The position numbers and the translations under genes were made by a program. DNA of 64,000 bases from Acidobacteriaceae bacterium (lineage in GTDB: Bacteria; Acidobacteriota; Terriglobia; Terriglobales; Acidobacteriaceae): assembly GCA_025355385.1 (NCBI GenBank), contig JANXZS010000199.1, positions 1 to 64,000 of the forward strand, read 5' to 3'. Within the stretch, counting starts at the first letter, position 1. Each line of letters begins with the position of its first letter. Of this stretch, positions 27,129-35,485 are shown in pieces. The notes below the pieces were generated by a model. That model was not told where the DNA came from and searched no databases. It saw only the letters and a list, made by a program, of their open reading frames with translations.

Positions 27129-27719
27129 TTATTCGGTCCCATGCTGCGGCGCATCTTTCCACTGATGGCCGCAAGACTCACAGAACCATTCGTTGACCGG
27201 ATCAGCCGATTCAAGCAGCGGATCCGGGGTGCCGCAGCGGGGACAATCCGGAGACTCAAAATCCCCCGACTCTTTTGCCGCCTCGTATTGGTCCTTTGCT
27301 TCGTCTGAAATGGGCTGTGCAAGCACTTCTTGCGCGCGCTCTACATCGTCGGGGGCGAGTTGCAGCCGGGGCATGGTACTGCCCGCTGAGGGTGGCGTGA
27401 CCACCTTACTGAGAATCCCTGCTATCTCTAGAGACCAGTAGGCCATGACAGCCTCCTCCAGAGTGCGAAAATTGCCGAGCAGAGCGTTTCCATCTGGGGT
27501 CATATCGATCGCCAGAGAGACTATCCCCGGCGCCTCGACCGATGGGCCGGGGCGGGATTCCGGCAATTCAAGCTTTCTACGCTGGAATTCCTCGCGCAAA
27601 ACCTTCTGAGCGATGTCTGTCAAGTCCTCGTACTGCGCTGCCAGCTCTTTCAGTTCCCTGTCATACATGCTGCCATAGTGCTTTGCCAATCGCTGGTAGT
27701 CGCGCGCTTCATCGTTCAT
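27129..27719 (-). CDS. Zinc-ribbon protein of unknown function
   Basis: The 196-residue cytoplasmic protein starts with a charged helical segment (RDYQRLAKHYGSMYDRELKEL), has a middle domain (NFRTLEEAVMAYWSLEIAGI, with a following RLQLAPDDVERAQEVL) resembling the DUF2007/putative signal-transducing fold, and ends in a zinc ribbon with CPRCG and CESCG (about residues 157-183). A GAGGAG ribosome site precedes the ATG. It lies downstream of gyrA on the same strand but is separated from it by a strong hairpin terminator, so it is probably transcribed separately. Function unknown. Confidence 0.75.
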   Translation of the reverse strand: MNDEARDYQRLAKHYGSMYDRELKELAAQYEDLTDIAQKVLREEFQRRKLELPESRPGPSVEAPGIVSLAIDMTPDGNALLGNFRTLEEAVMAYWSLEIAGILSKVVTPPSAGSTMPRLQLAPDDVERAQEVLAQPISDEAKDQYEAAKESGDFESPDCPRCGTPDPLLESADPVNEWFCESCGHQWKDAPQHGTE

Positions 27720-27785
27720 CGCTGGCTCCTCGGAAACACTCCGAGAGCGAAGTATAGCGGAGCCATTGAAAACGCATCGGAACGA

Positions 27786-27820
27786 AGAGAGGGCGCCGAT
27801 TACTCGACGCCCTCTCTTCT
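27786..27820 (-). terminator. Rho-independent-type terminator after gyrA
   Basis: AGAGAGGGCG (27786-27795) and CGCCCTCTCT (27808-27817) form a perfect 10-bp stem with a 12-nt loop, 31 bp beyond the gyrA stop. The minus-strand tail is only moderately T-rich (TCTTCGTTCC). Confidence 0.75.
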
Positions 27821-27847
27821 AGTTGATCCTTCGACAAATCAGAGCAT

Positions 27848-30469
27848 TTACTGCAGCAGAGTTCCGTTTTCCTGCTCGACCTTCGCCTCTTCCGGCGGGA
27901 TGACGACAGCCGCAGCAACCTTGTCATCTCCCTCCAGATGCAGCAGGCGAACGCCTTGCGTGGAGCGTCCAGCGGCGCGGATGGTCTTGGTATCGATGCG
28001 GATGATCTTGCCGTATTGGCTGATAACCACCAACTCCGAGGTCTCGTCCACAAGCTGAATCGCGGTAACCTTGCCGTTGCGAGCCGTGGTCTTGACGTTG
28101 ATGACTCCCCTGCCCCCACGCGTCTGCAGGCGGTACGCATCTACGTCCGTGCGCTTGCCGTATCCAATAGAAGTGACCGAAAGAATCAGGCATAGGCACT
28201 CTGCTCCGTCCTCTTCCTTCACACGCTGCAGGGGAGTTACGGCGATGCCCACTACGTAATCCGTCTTCTGCAGATCGATGCCGCGAACCCCTCGCGCCGG
28301 GCGGCCCATGGAGCGAACATCGTTCTCATCAAAGCGGATAGCCATGCCGTCATGCGTGGCGAGAAAGATGATCTGCCTGCCATCGGTAAGGCGCGCGCCG
28401 ATCAGCTCATCGTCCTCATCAATACCGATGGCGATAATTCCACGAGCCATGACGTTGGAGAAGTCCTTCAACGGGGTTTTCTTCACTGTTCCCTTGCGGG
28501 TGGCGAAAAAAACGAACTTGCCCTCTTCCTCCAGGTTGCGCACCGGCAGGATGTTGCGAACCGTCTCGCCGGGCTGGAGATTGAGAAGTGAGGCCATCGA
28601 CTTGCCCTTACCTGCCGCGCTCACATCGGGAATCTCATAGACCTTCAGCCAGTAGACACGGCCGGTGTTGGTAAAGCAGAGCAGATAGGCGTGAGTAGAG
28701 TCGATAATCAACTGCGAGACAAAGTCTTCCTCCCGCGTCTTCATGCCGAGACGGCCCTGACCTCCGCGCCGCTGCTGGCGATAAGTGGAAATGGGCGTGC
28801 GCTTGAGATAGCCGGAGTGCGAAACCGTCACGGCGACTTGTTCGTCGGCGATCAGGTCTTCAAGTTGCAGCTCGGCAGTCTCATCCAGAATTTGCGTGCG
28901 GCGTTGGTCGCCATACTGCTTTCGGATTTCTTCCAGCTCGGAAACAATGACGCGGCGCAGCTTCTTCTCTGAACCAAGAATCGATTCGTATTCGGAGATG
29001 CGTCCGCGGACGTCGGTCAATTCCTTCAGAATTTCGTCGATTGAAAGCAGCGTTAGGCGATAAAGCTGCAGTTCGAGCACGGCGTCGATCTGCTTAAAGC
29101 TGAGACCCAACTCCTGATTGAGGTTGGTAGTGTCCTTGTCGAGCTGGATGACAATATCTTTGCTCTTACCGAAGCGGAAGAGGTTTTCGCGTGCATCGGC
29201 GCGGCTGCTCGACGCACGAATAATCTTGATCACCTGGTCGAGGTTGTCGAGGGCGATCTTGTAACCTTCGAGGATGTGTTCGCGTTCGCGCGCTTTGCGC
29301 AACAGGAAAGCCGTGCGGCGGCGAACCACATCCACGCGATGGTCTATAAAGTGGCGGATGGCCTCGGCCAGACCGAGTTCCTTGGGCTGGTTATTCACCA
29401 CCGCAAGGAAGATCATGGAGAAGCTCTCCTGCATCTGCGTGTGCTTGTAGAGCTGGTTCAAGACGATCTGCGCTTCGGCTGTGCGCTTCAACTCGATCAC
29501 GATACGCATGCCATCACGGTCGCTCTCATCGCGGATGTCGGAGATGTCGTCGATGATCTTTTCGTTGACGAGATCGGCGATGCGCTCGATGAGCTTGGAT
29601 TTGTTGACCTGGTAGGGGATCTCAGTAACGATGATCGCCTGCTTGTCCTTGGTCATGTTTTCGACAGCGGCACGGGCGCGCATCAGGAAGCGTCCGCGAC
29701 CTGTCCTGTACGCCTCGGCAATACCGCTGCGACCGTAGAGGAAACCGCCGGTGGGGAAATCCGGTCCCTGTACGTACTTCAGCACTTCGGCCAATCCGGC
29801 GTGAGGATCGTTGACCAGCTCGATCGTGGCGTTGATAACCTCGGTGAGATTATGCGGCGGGATATTGGTCGCCATGCCGACAGCGATGCCGTTCGATCCA
29901 TTCACGATCAGGTTGGGTATACGAGTTGGCAGCACCGAAGGCTCAAGAGTCGATTCGTCATAGTTGGGGACAAAGTCCACCGTCTCCATGTCAATATCGG
30001 CAAGCATCTCGCCCGCGACTCGCATCATGCGGCACTCGGTGTAACGCATGGCAGCCGGTGGGTCGCCGTCCACGGAACCGAAGTTGCCTTGCCCGTCAAT
30101 CATGGGGTAACGCAGGCTGAAGGGTTGCGACATACGCACCATCGTGTCGTAAATGGCGGAGTCGCCATGGGGGTGAAAGACGCCCATTACGTAGCCAACG
30201 ACCTTGGCGCACTTGGTGTACTTTTTGTTGTGCTGCAATCCCATGTCGTGCATGCCGTAGAGAATGCGGCGATGCACCGGCTTGAAGCCGTCGCGGATAT
30301 CTGGAAGCGCTCGACCGATGATGACGGACATGGAATAGTCGAGATACGAGCGCCGCATCTCGTCTTCAATGTTGATCGGGATGATGCTGGCGGCACCGGT
30401 GGTATCCGGTCGAAGACCGTCTTTGCCGTCTCCGCCGAGGGGTAGCTGGGGGTTCTGATCGTCTGCCAT
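27848..30469 (-). CDS. gyrA: DNA gyrase subunit A
   Basis: The 873-residue subunit breaks and rejoins DNA in the GyrA2B2 complex. The breakage-reunion domain contains [20 protein letters not shown], the quinolone-resistance region [14 protein letters not shown] with the sensitive-type Ser and Asp retained, and the active-site Tyr in AMRYTECRM. The tower and coiled coil follow, then the C-terminal beta-pinwheel with the GyrA-box [11 protein letters not shown] and further blades ([26 protein letters not shown]). The GyrA box supports gyrase rather than ParC. gyrB is not adjacent. A strong hairpin lies 3' of the gene. A 389-codon antisense frame in this gene is a coding shadow. Confidence 0.97.
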   Translation of the reverse strand: MADDQNPQLPLGGDGKDGLRPDTTGAASIIPINIEDEMRRSYLDYSMSVIIGRALPDIRDGFKPVHRRILYGMHDMGLQHNKKYTKCAKVVGYVMGVFHPHGDSAIYDTMVRMSQPFSLRYPMIDGQGNFGSVDGDPPAAMRYTECRMMRVAGEMLADIDMETVDFVPNYDESTLEPSVLPTRIPNLIVNGSNGIAVGMATNIPPHNLTEVINATIELVNDPHAGLAEVLKYVQGPDFPTGGFLYGRSGIAEAYRTGRGRFLMRARAAVENMTKDKQAIIVTEIPYQVNKSKLIERIADLVNEKIIDDISDIRDESDRDGMRIVIELKRTAEAQIVLNQLYKHTQMQESFSMIFLAVVNNQPKELGLAEAIRHFIDHRVDVVRRRTAFLLRKAREREHILEGYKIALDNLDQVIKIIRASSSRADARENLFRFGKSKDIVIQLDKDTTNLNQELGLSFKQIDAVLELQLYRLTLLSIDEILKELTDVRGRISEYESILGSEKKLRRVIVSELEEIRKQYGDQRRTQILDETAELQLEDLIADEQVAVTVSHSGYLKRTPISTYRQQRRGGQGRLGMKTREEDFVSQLIIDSTHAYLLCFTNTGRVYWLKVYEIPDVSAAGKGKSMASLLNLQPGETVRNILPVRNLEEEGKFVFFATRKGTVKKTPLKDFSNVMARGIIAIGIDEDDELIGARLTDGRQIIFLATHDGMAIRFDENDVRSMGRPARGVRGIDLQKTDYVVGIAVTPLQRVKEEDGAECLCLILSVTSIGYGKRTDVDAYRLQTRGGRGVINVKTTARNGKVTAIQLVDETSELVVISQYGKIIRIDTKTIRAAGRSTQGVRLLHLEGDDKVAAAVVIPPEEAKVEQENGTLLQ

Positions 30470-30629
30470 AAGGAGTGGGGTGATTCAGGTAGTCAGAAAC
30501 AATAGCGCGGACTCGCGTAGTGGGATTCCAAACACCCTGAAATTAACCTAACTCTATGATACGCAAATAGTTACCTGTAGGCAAGCGATTGGCGCTCGAA
30601 TAACTCTAATGTTGCGAGTCACTTGCAAT

Positions 30630-31793
30630 TCATCGCGTGAGCAGGGGCAATCCCGCGACAGAAAAGACCGCTTGGCACAATAAAACGCTGCCTGTGGCGA
30701 AGAGGAATATCCGGCGATGTCGGCTTTCCAGAACGTCGGCGAAGACTCCGGCAATGAATGTAACAAGGAAAGGAAGTGCCCAAAGCCAGGGCTGGGCCTG
30801 CACGCCGGTGGTGACCATGACAAGGAGCGGCAACGTGACAAGCAGGGGTGCAGTGTTGCCGAAATAGCGCGCAGGTTTCATGACCAGATAAAGCGCTAAG
30901 GCCGCTGCCGCCGCGAGGGAGATGCCGGTGTTGAGCACGTTGGAAAAGAAGAGATGCGCCGGCAGAAACGAGAGGCTGATCCGGGCGACGCCACTGCGGA
31001 AGACGTAGCTGAATGCATCCGGATGGAAGGCGTATGAGGCGAAGAGCAGCAGCAAGGTTCCTAAGCTGGTGATCATCAGGATGGGTATGACATATGCGCG
31101 GCGCCCCTCGGCAAGGTACGCGAGGAATACAAATGCGAACAGGAAAGCGACGAGCACGGCAGCCACGTGTGCGGCCGCGGTAAATCCCAAAGTGGCGGTC
31201 AACAGGATGAGGCGCGGCCGCCACTTATGCCGCGGCCCTTGCATTGCGTGGGCCACTCCAATCGCCGTATACACTGCGGCATATAGGCCCAGGGCGGCGA
31301 GAATCTCATTATTCGCAGTGGTGCACGCGCGAACAATATCCGGTGAAAAGCAGTAAAGGGCAAGTGCAACAAATCCGCCCTCGTTGCCGTAGAGCCTGCG
31401 CGTGACCCACCACAATGCGCCTCCCAGTGCCAGGCCTGCCAGCACAAAGGACAGGCGGGTCAGCAACAGTATAAAACTGAGTTGATGGCGCGCCTCCCAT
31501 GTGGACGTCTCAGCGGATTCTCCGGCCAGCATGCGCTGCACGGTGAGTGGAAGGCCAGCGGCGCGGTAGCCGAGTGTGCCGTCATGGATATTTCCGCAAC
31601 TAGTGAAGTATCCCGCGAGCGGGGAGGGCTTCTCCCACATCTCGCGCCCGCAGCGTGCAAACTGGTAGTCGCGATCGGTAAGCGTCTGGTGGTGAATCAC
31701 CCAGAGACACTGCGATAGCAGCATGAGCAGTAGCAGCGCGGCAAATTGCTGGGGACGCTCGAAGCGAAATTTTCTTATCCTGGAAAAGATCAT
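30630..31793 (-). CDS. Polytopic membrane protein, possibly a GT-C-type (family 39-like) glycosyltransferase
   Basis: From the ATG at 31793 the protein has 387 residues and about nine to ten hydrophobic helices, with a first one (FAALLLLMLLSQCLWVI) near the N-terminus and a periplasmic loop containing HHQTLTDRDYQFARCGREMW. Such a loop with acidic residues after helix 1 is typical of dolichyl-phosphate-mannose-type GT-C enzymes, but no decisive motif is seen, so this is a guess. The frame is open back to 32117, but that extension overlaps the divergent sigma factor gene and is not protein-like. Start uncertain: no strong ribosome site. Confidence 0.7.
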   Translation of the reverse strand: MIFSRIRKFRFERPQQFAALLLLMLLSQCLWVIHHQTLTDRDYQFARCGREMWEKPSPLAGYFTSCGNIHDGTLGYRAAGLPLTVQRMLAGESAETSTWEARHQLSFILLLTRLSFVLAGLALGGALWWVTRRLYGNEGGFVALALYCFSPDIVRACTTANNEILAALGLYAAVYTAIGVAHAMQGPRHKWRPRLILLTATLGFTAAAHVAAVLVAFLFAFVFLAYLAEGRRAYVIPILMITSLGTLLLLFASYAFHPDAFSYVFRSGVARISLSFLPAHLFFSNVLNTGISLAAAAALALYLVMKPARYFGNTAPLLVTLPLLVMVTTGVQAQPWLWALPFLVTFIAGVFADVLESRHRRIFLFATGSVLLCQAVFSVAGLPLLTR

Positions 31794-31984
31794 TGCGTGG
31801 ACGAACTTGACTAGAGCAGCGTAACTGAACAGTGTAACGGAGTCGCGACACAGCAGCACCCTCGATCGATGAGAAGATACTTTGGCATTGGAATAAGGCG
31901 TCCAGTGGAAAATAGTTGAACGGTTTGCACGCGACGACGGTCTTCCATTGTGAACGGGCAATACAGGTTGAACGGAGATGGCGG

Positions 31985-32503
31985 GTGGGAAAGGGAGGCG
32001 AATCGAGCGATGAACGATTTCGAGAGCTTGTTCACCGCCAATCGCAGTTCGTCTTTCGCGTGGCCTACGCCATGTTGAGAAACGCTGCCGACGCAGAGGA
32101 TGTAGTGCAGGAGACATTTTTCAAGCTCTACCGCACCAACGCCTGGGCCGGGATGCGGGACGAGAAAGCATTTCTGGCGCGCACTGCGTGGCGAATCGCC
32201 GTGGACCGGCTGCCCAGACGCAAGGAAGAGGATTTGGATTTCGAGAGCGCATCGACGGCTGCAAGTCCCGAGGCTGCGGCAATCACTGGGAACATGAATG
32301 CACTGGTACGCCAGAGGATTGATGCCCTGCCGCAAGAGCTGCGCCAGCCACTAGTGCTCTCCGCTTTGGACGAGCTGACTTCACCCGAGATTGCACTTGT
32401 GATGGGGATACCGGAAGGGACGGTGCGGTCGCGACTCATGCGAGCACGAGCACTGCTGAAAGAGAAGTTAGCCGTTGTAATGGATGGGCACAATGCAAAG
32501 TGA
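31985..32503 (+). CDS. ECF-family RNA polymerase sigma factor
   Basis: The 172-residue protein has sigma region 2 (FVFRVAYAMLRNAADAEDVV then QETFFKLYRT) and region 4 (RQPLVLSALDELTSPEIALV, GIPEGTVRSRLMRARALLKE). Start at GTG 31985 is chosen because GGAG lies 7 nt upstream and region 2 then begins at the usual distance; the frame is open to a TTG at 31916 but the extra residues look unlike a sigma factor. The stop overlaps the membrane anti-sigma gene, and the exported protein follows, forming a three-gene overlapping operon. It should direct RNA polymerase to a stress or envelope regulon including its own operon. Confidence 0.9.
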   Translation: MGKGGESSDERFRELVHRQSQFVFRVAYAMLRNAADAEDVVQETFFKLYRTNAWAGMRDEKAFLARTAWRIAVDRLPRRKEEDLDFESASTAASPEAAAITGNMNALVRQRIDALPQELRQPLVLSALDELTSPEIALVMGIPEGTVRSRLMRARALLKEKLAVVMDGHNAK

Positions 32504-33128
32504 CGATCTGGACAAGCTGCTGCAAGAGGGGCTGGAGAGCTACTGCGACGCTGAGCCACTTGCCGGGCTGGAAGAGCGAGTGCTTCGACATGTGCGGGAC
32601 AAGCGCACGGTCATCAGGTGGACGTGGTTTGGCTGGGCGGCTGCCACGGCGTGTGCATCCCTGCTGCTGGCAGTGATCTTCGGAAATTTCGGGGGCTGGC
32701 CGCTCGACAGCCGGTTGACGAAGGGTGTGCATTCGACGACTGCGGATGGGCCTCTAAGCAGCGAGCTTCGAGTTGATCGCGGGAGCGCTGCTGAGAAGAC
32801 CGCTCCGCACATATCGAACGAGGTTGCGGCAAACGTGCCGCAGCGACAAGCAGTCCATGCACACGGTGGGAGGGGCCTGGTGTCTCTCAAGAGGAAGACA
32901 AGGCGGGAGGAGCTGCCCAAGCTGGAGGTGTTCCCTACGCCACATCCCTTATCGCCAGAGGAGAGGGCGCTGGTGGAGTTCGTGAATCAACATCCGACGG
33001 AAGCTGCACAGTTAGTCGATGCGGAGAGGCGGAGTTCCGAGCCGATCCAAATCGCGGCAATTCACATCGAGCCGTTGAATACAGATGGCCCGCAACAGGA
33101 GGAGGAGAAGAATGCGAACGACCACTAA
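32484..33128 (+). CDS. Probable membrane anti-sigma factor, unusual (no zinc motif)
   Basis: The 214-residue protein overlaps the sigma gene by 20 bp (11 bp if the ATG at 32493 is used) and is predicted to control it. An N-terminal cytoplasmic helix bundle (DDLDKLLQEGLESY, GLEERVLRHVRDK) precedes one transmembrane helix (WFGWAAATACASLLLAVIFG, about residues 47-66), followed by a disordered Ser/Thr/Ala-rich linker and a C-terminal segment (PHPLSPEERALVEFVNQHPTE). The Cys/His motif of zf-HC2 anti-sigma factors is absent. The assignment rests on position and topology, not on a recognised family. The C-terminus overlaps the next gene by 17 bp. Confidence 0.7.
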   Translation: MGTMQSDDLDKLLQEGLESYCDAEPLAGLEERVLRHVRDKRTVIRWTWFGWAAATACASLLLAVIFGNFGGWPLDSRLTKGVHSTTADGPLSSELRVDRGSAAEKTAPHISNEVAANVPQRQAVHAHGGRGLVSLKRKTRREELPKLEVFPTPHPLSPEERALVEFVNQHPTEAAQLVDAERRSSEPIQIAAIHIEPLNTDGPQQEEEKNANDH

Positions 33129-33690
33129 GTTATGGGTTGTGTCTTTAGCTGTGTGCTTCGTAATGGCGACGGGCTACGGGTGGGCGCAGGAAAACAACGA
33201 AGCAGGGAAGCAGGCCGCAATTGACACAGCGGTGGCGCGCGCGCAGGGTGGACCGTTCTATCACCTGGACTTTGTCGTGAAGGATGTAGATGGTAACAAG
33301 GTGATCAACAGCCGTAGCTATTCCACTTCCATTCAAAATGGCCACAACTCGATCCGTGCTGGTGCGCGGGTGCCGGTGCCAACAGGCACATATAACACCG
33401 GTAGCAGCATGGCCGGGCAATTCCAGTACCAGATTTTGGATGTAGGCGCGAATTTCGATTGTGGAGATGCAAAGGAAGTGGATGGCAAGCTCGAACTTAG
33501 GGTCAAGGCTGAATTGAGCAGCTTCGTCGAGCAGCCGGGAGCAGTAAAAGCGCAACCTGTCGTCCGTCAAAACAAGTGGGATGCGGACGTAATCGTACCC
33601 CTGGGAAAACCCACGACAATTTTCTCTTCTGACGATGTTTCCAGCAAGAGCAAGATTCAGGTGGAACTGACGGCTACGTTGATTAAGTAA
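33112..33690 (+). CDS. Exported protein of unknown function in the ECF sigma operon
   Basis: The frame extends to 33085, but ATG 33112 is chosen: it has an excellent AGGAGGAGGAG ribosome site and begins a clean signal peptide (RTTTKLWVVSLAVCFVMATG to WAQ). The mature part of about 165 residues is mainly beta (YHLDFVVKDVDGNKVINSRS, GQFQYQILDVGANFDCG, KIQVELTATLIK). No known family recognised. Overlap with the anti-sigma gene suggests that it is co-regulated with, and perhaps sensed by, the sigma/anti-sigma pair. A hairpin terminator follows, so it closes the operon. Confidence 0.75.
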   Translation: MRTTTKLWVVSLAVCFVMATGYGWAQENNEAGKQAAIDTAVARAQGGPFYHLDFVVKDVDGNKVINSRSYSTSIQNGHNSIRAGARVPVPTGTYNTGSSMAGQFQYQILDVGANFDCGDAKEVDGKLELRVKAELSSFVEQPGAVKAQPVVRQNKWDADVIVPLGKPTTIFSSDDVSSKSKIQVELTATLIK

Positions 33691-33703
33691 GTGAATGTGA
33701 ACA

Positions 33704-33738
33704 TCAAGCGTCCTGCCATTCGCGGGGCGCTTTGCTTT
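33704..33738 (+). terminator. Probable terminator after the ECF operon
   Basis: AAGCGTCC (33706-33713) pairs with GGGCGCTT (33725-33732), 8 bp with one G-U, loop 11 nt, followed by TGCTTTGCG. It lies 15 bp after the stop. The same T-rich tail may also contain the -35 element of ruvB. Confidence 0.5.
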
Positions 33739-33760
33739 GCGGGTGCGTCGGCGTTAGACT
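33732..33760 (+). promoter_or_regulatory. Candidate ruvB promoter with -10 close to the start codon
   Basis: TTGCTT (33732-33737) is 17 bp from TAGACT (33755-33760); the -10 is 9 nt from the ruvB ATG and no Shine-Dalgarno is seen, so the mRNA may be leaderless or nearly so. Confidence 0.45.
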
Positions 33761-33769
33761 CCGAAACAA

Positions 33770-34801
33770 ATGGCGAAGGCGGAAGATAATCCGGCGCGGC
33801 TGGTTTCAGCAGCCCCTGCCGAGGAAGAAGAGCCCTTTGAACTGAAGCTGCGGCCCCGGCGGCTGGCGGAGTTCATTGGGCAAGAGAAGGCGAAGGAGCA
33901 ACTCGCAATCGCGCTCGAAGCGGCCAGGACACGCGGCGAGGCGCTCGACCACGTACTGCTTTTTGGTCCCCCGGGCCTGGGCAAGACAACGCTGGCGACC
34001 ATCATTGCGAACGAACTCGATGTTGGTTTTCAGCAAACCTCCGGGCCCGCGTTGCAGATTCAGGGCGACCTGACCGCAATTCTCACCAACCTGCGCGATC
34101 GCCAGGTGCTGTTTCTGGATGAGGTTCACCGCTTGCAGCCGGTTCTCGAAGAGAAGCTGTACACCGCCCTAGAAGACTACAAGCTGGATATCATCATCGG
34201 CCAGGGTCCGGCGGCGCGCACCCACGTGATGGATATCAAGCCCTTCACTTTTGTTGCTGCGACTACGCGGCCGGGCCTGCTCTCGTCGCCCCTTCGCTCA
34301 CGCTTCGGCATCCTGCTGCGGCTGCAATTCTACACAGAGGATGAGCTGCGCTTCGTGGTTGAGCGGTCGGCTGAAGTCATGCAAATTTCCATCGATCGCG
34401 ACGGTGCCGCCGAAATTGCGCTGCGCTCTCGCGGGACACCGCGCATCGCGAATCGCCTGTTGCGGCGCGTGCGCGACTACGCACAGGTAAAGGGCACGGG
34501 CGTCATCGACCTGCCAACGGCACAGGCTGCCCTGAAGATGCTGGAGGTGGACGCACATGGCTTTGACGAGTTGGATCGCAAGCTCTTGCTCACGATTATC
34601 GAGAAGTACGACGGCGGACCAGTGGGGCTGAATACATTAGCCGCGACACTGGCCGAAGAAGAGGACGCACTAGAAGAAGTGTACGAACCCTTTCTGATCC
34701 AGATTGGCTTTCTCGATCGCACGCCGAGGGGCCGCGTTGCAACCCGGCTGGCCTATGAACATTTTGGACTCCCGCATCCGCGCAAGCAGCTATTGTTTTA
34801 G
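33770..34801 (+). CDS. ruvB: Holliday junction branch-migration helicase RuvB
   Basis: This 343-residue AAA+ ATPase drives branch migration with RuvA. Walker A is GPPGLGKT (residues 66-73), Walker B LFLDEVH with D117-E118, sensor 1 is in [20 protein letters not shown] (Arg finger included), and the C-terminal winged helix carries [18 protein letters not shown] and [12 protein letters not shown]. The N-terminus has the usual short acidic extension before [12 protein letters not shown]. ruvA and ruvC are not adjacent. No ribosome site is seen before the ATG. Confidence 0.97.
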   Translation: MAKAEDNPARLVSAAPAEEEEPFELKLRPRRLAEFIGQEKAKEQLAIALEAARTRGEALDHVLLFGPPGLGKTTLATIIANELDVGFQQTSGPALQIQGDLTAILTNLRDRQVLFLDEVHRLQPVLEEKLYTALEDYKLDIIIGQGPAARTHVMDIKPFTFVAATTRPGLLSSPLRSRFGILLRLQFYTEDELRFVVERSAEVMQISIDRDGAAEIALRSRGTPRIANRLLRRVRDYAQVKGTGVIDLPTAQAALKMLEVDAHGFDELDRKLLLTIIEKYDGGPVGLNTLAATLAEEEDALEEVYEPFLIQIGFLDRTPRGRVATRLAYEHFGLPHPRKQLLF

Positions 34802-34861
34802 GAATACGATTCCAGCAATCGGCCGGGAGTGCCGAATCGCTCAATGCAAGGAGGATCCATA

Positions 34862-35416
34862 ATGGCACGAACCGAATCCGTAATGCTCCCACTGCAAACA
34901 CCAGCTCCGGACTTCGCGCTTCCTGACGTGACTACGGGCGCGATCATCAAACTCGCCGACTTTGCCGGTCGCGACGCTTTTCTAGTCATGTTCATTTGTC
35001 GCCACTGTCCATTCATCCAGCATATCGAACGCGGGCTGGGCCAATTAGGCAGGGACTACTCCAAACAATCGCTGGGAATTGTAGCCGTTAGCAGCAACGA
35101 TACGTTCAGCTTTCCCGAAGACGCGCCTGAAAGCCTGCGCGAACAGGCGGCAGAAGTGGGGTTCATCTTTCCTTACCTCTTTGACGAGACGCAGGAGGTG
35201 GCGCGGGATTATGGCGCGGCTTGCACTCCGGATCTTTTTCTATTCAATCGCGAGCGGAAACTCGTCTATCGCGGTCAATTCGACAGCAGCCGCCCGGGAA
35301 ATCATGTGCCCGTCACGGGCGAAGACCTGCGCGAAGCGATCGACGCCGTGCTGGCGGACAAACCAGTGAAAGCGGAGCAGCAGCCCGCCCTGGGCTGCAG
35401 CATAAAGTGGAAGTGA
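34862..35416 (+). CDS. Thioredoxin-fold protein (AhpC/TSA or PRX-like family)
   Basis: The start at ATG 34862 is chosen over 34829 because AAGGAGG lies 8 nt upstream. The 184-residue protein begins with the peroxiredoxin-like LQTPAPDFALPDVTTG, has a redox-type CRHCPF motif (about residue 47), then AVSSNDTFSFPEDAPESL, FPYLFDETQEVARDYGAACTP and DLFLFNRERKLVYRGQFD. No signal peptide, so it is cytoplasmic; it may reduce peroxides or disulfides. It follows ruvB by 60 bp in the same direction and may share its transcript. Confidence 0.88.
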   Translation: MARTESVMLPLQTPAPDFALPDVTTGAIIKLADFAGRDAFLVMFICRHCPFIQHIERGLGQLGRDYSKQSLGIVAVSSNDTFSFPEDAPESLREQAAEVGFIFPYLFDETQEVARDYGAACTPDLFLFNRERKLVYRGQFDSSRPGNHVPVTGEDLREAIDAVLADKPVKAEQQPALGCSIKWK

Positions 35417-35485
35417 CCTGAGCTTGAAATTGAAAATTCGAGGTCTGGGTCGCCCGTGAGAGCGACACGGAATTTTTTTCATGCC

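Noticed and set aside
29276-30445. 389-codon open frame antisense to gyrA
   Set aside because: It lies wholly within gyrA and has the His/Asp-rich composition of a GC-driven antisense shadow, without ribosome site or family resemblance.
31794-32117. 108-residue N-terminal extension of the minus-strand membrane protein
   Set aside because: It overlaps the divergent ECF sigma gene and is Arg/Ser/Pro-rich; the hydrophobic protein begins at 31793.
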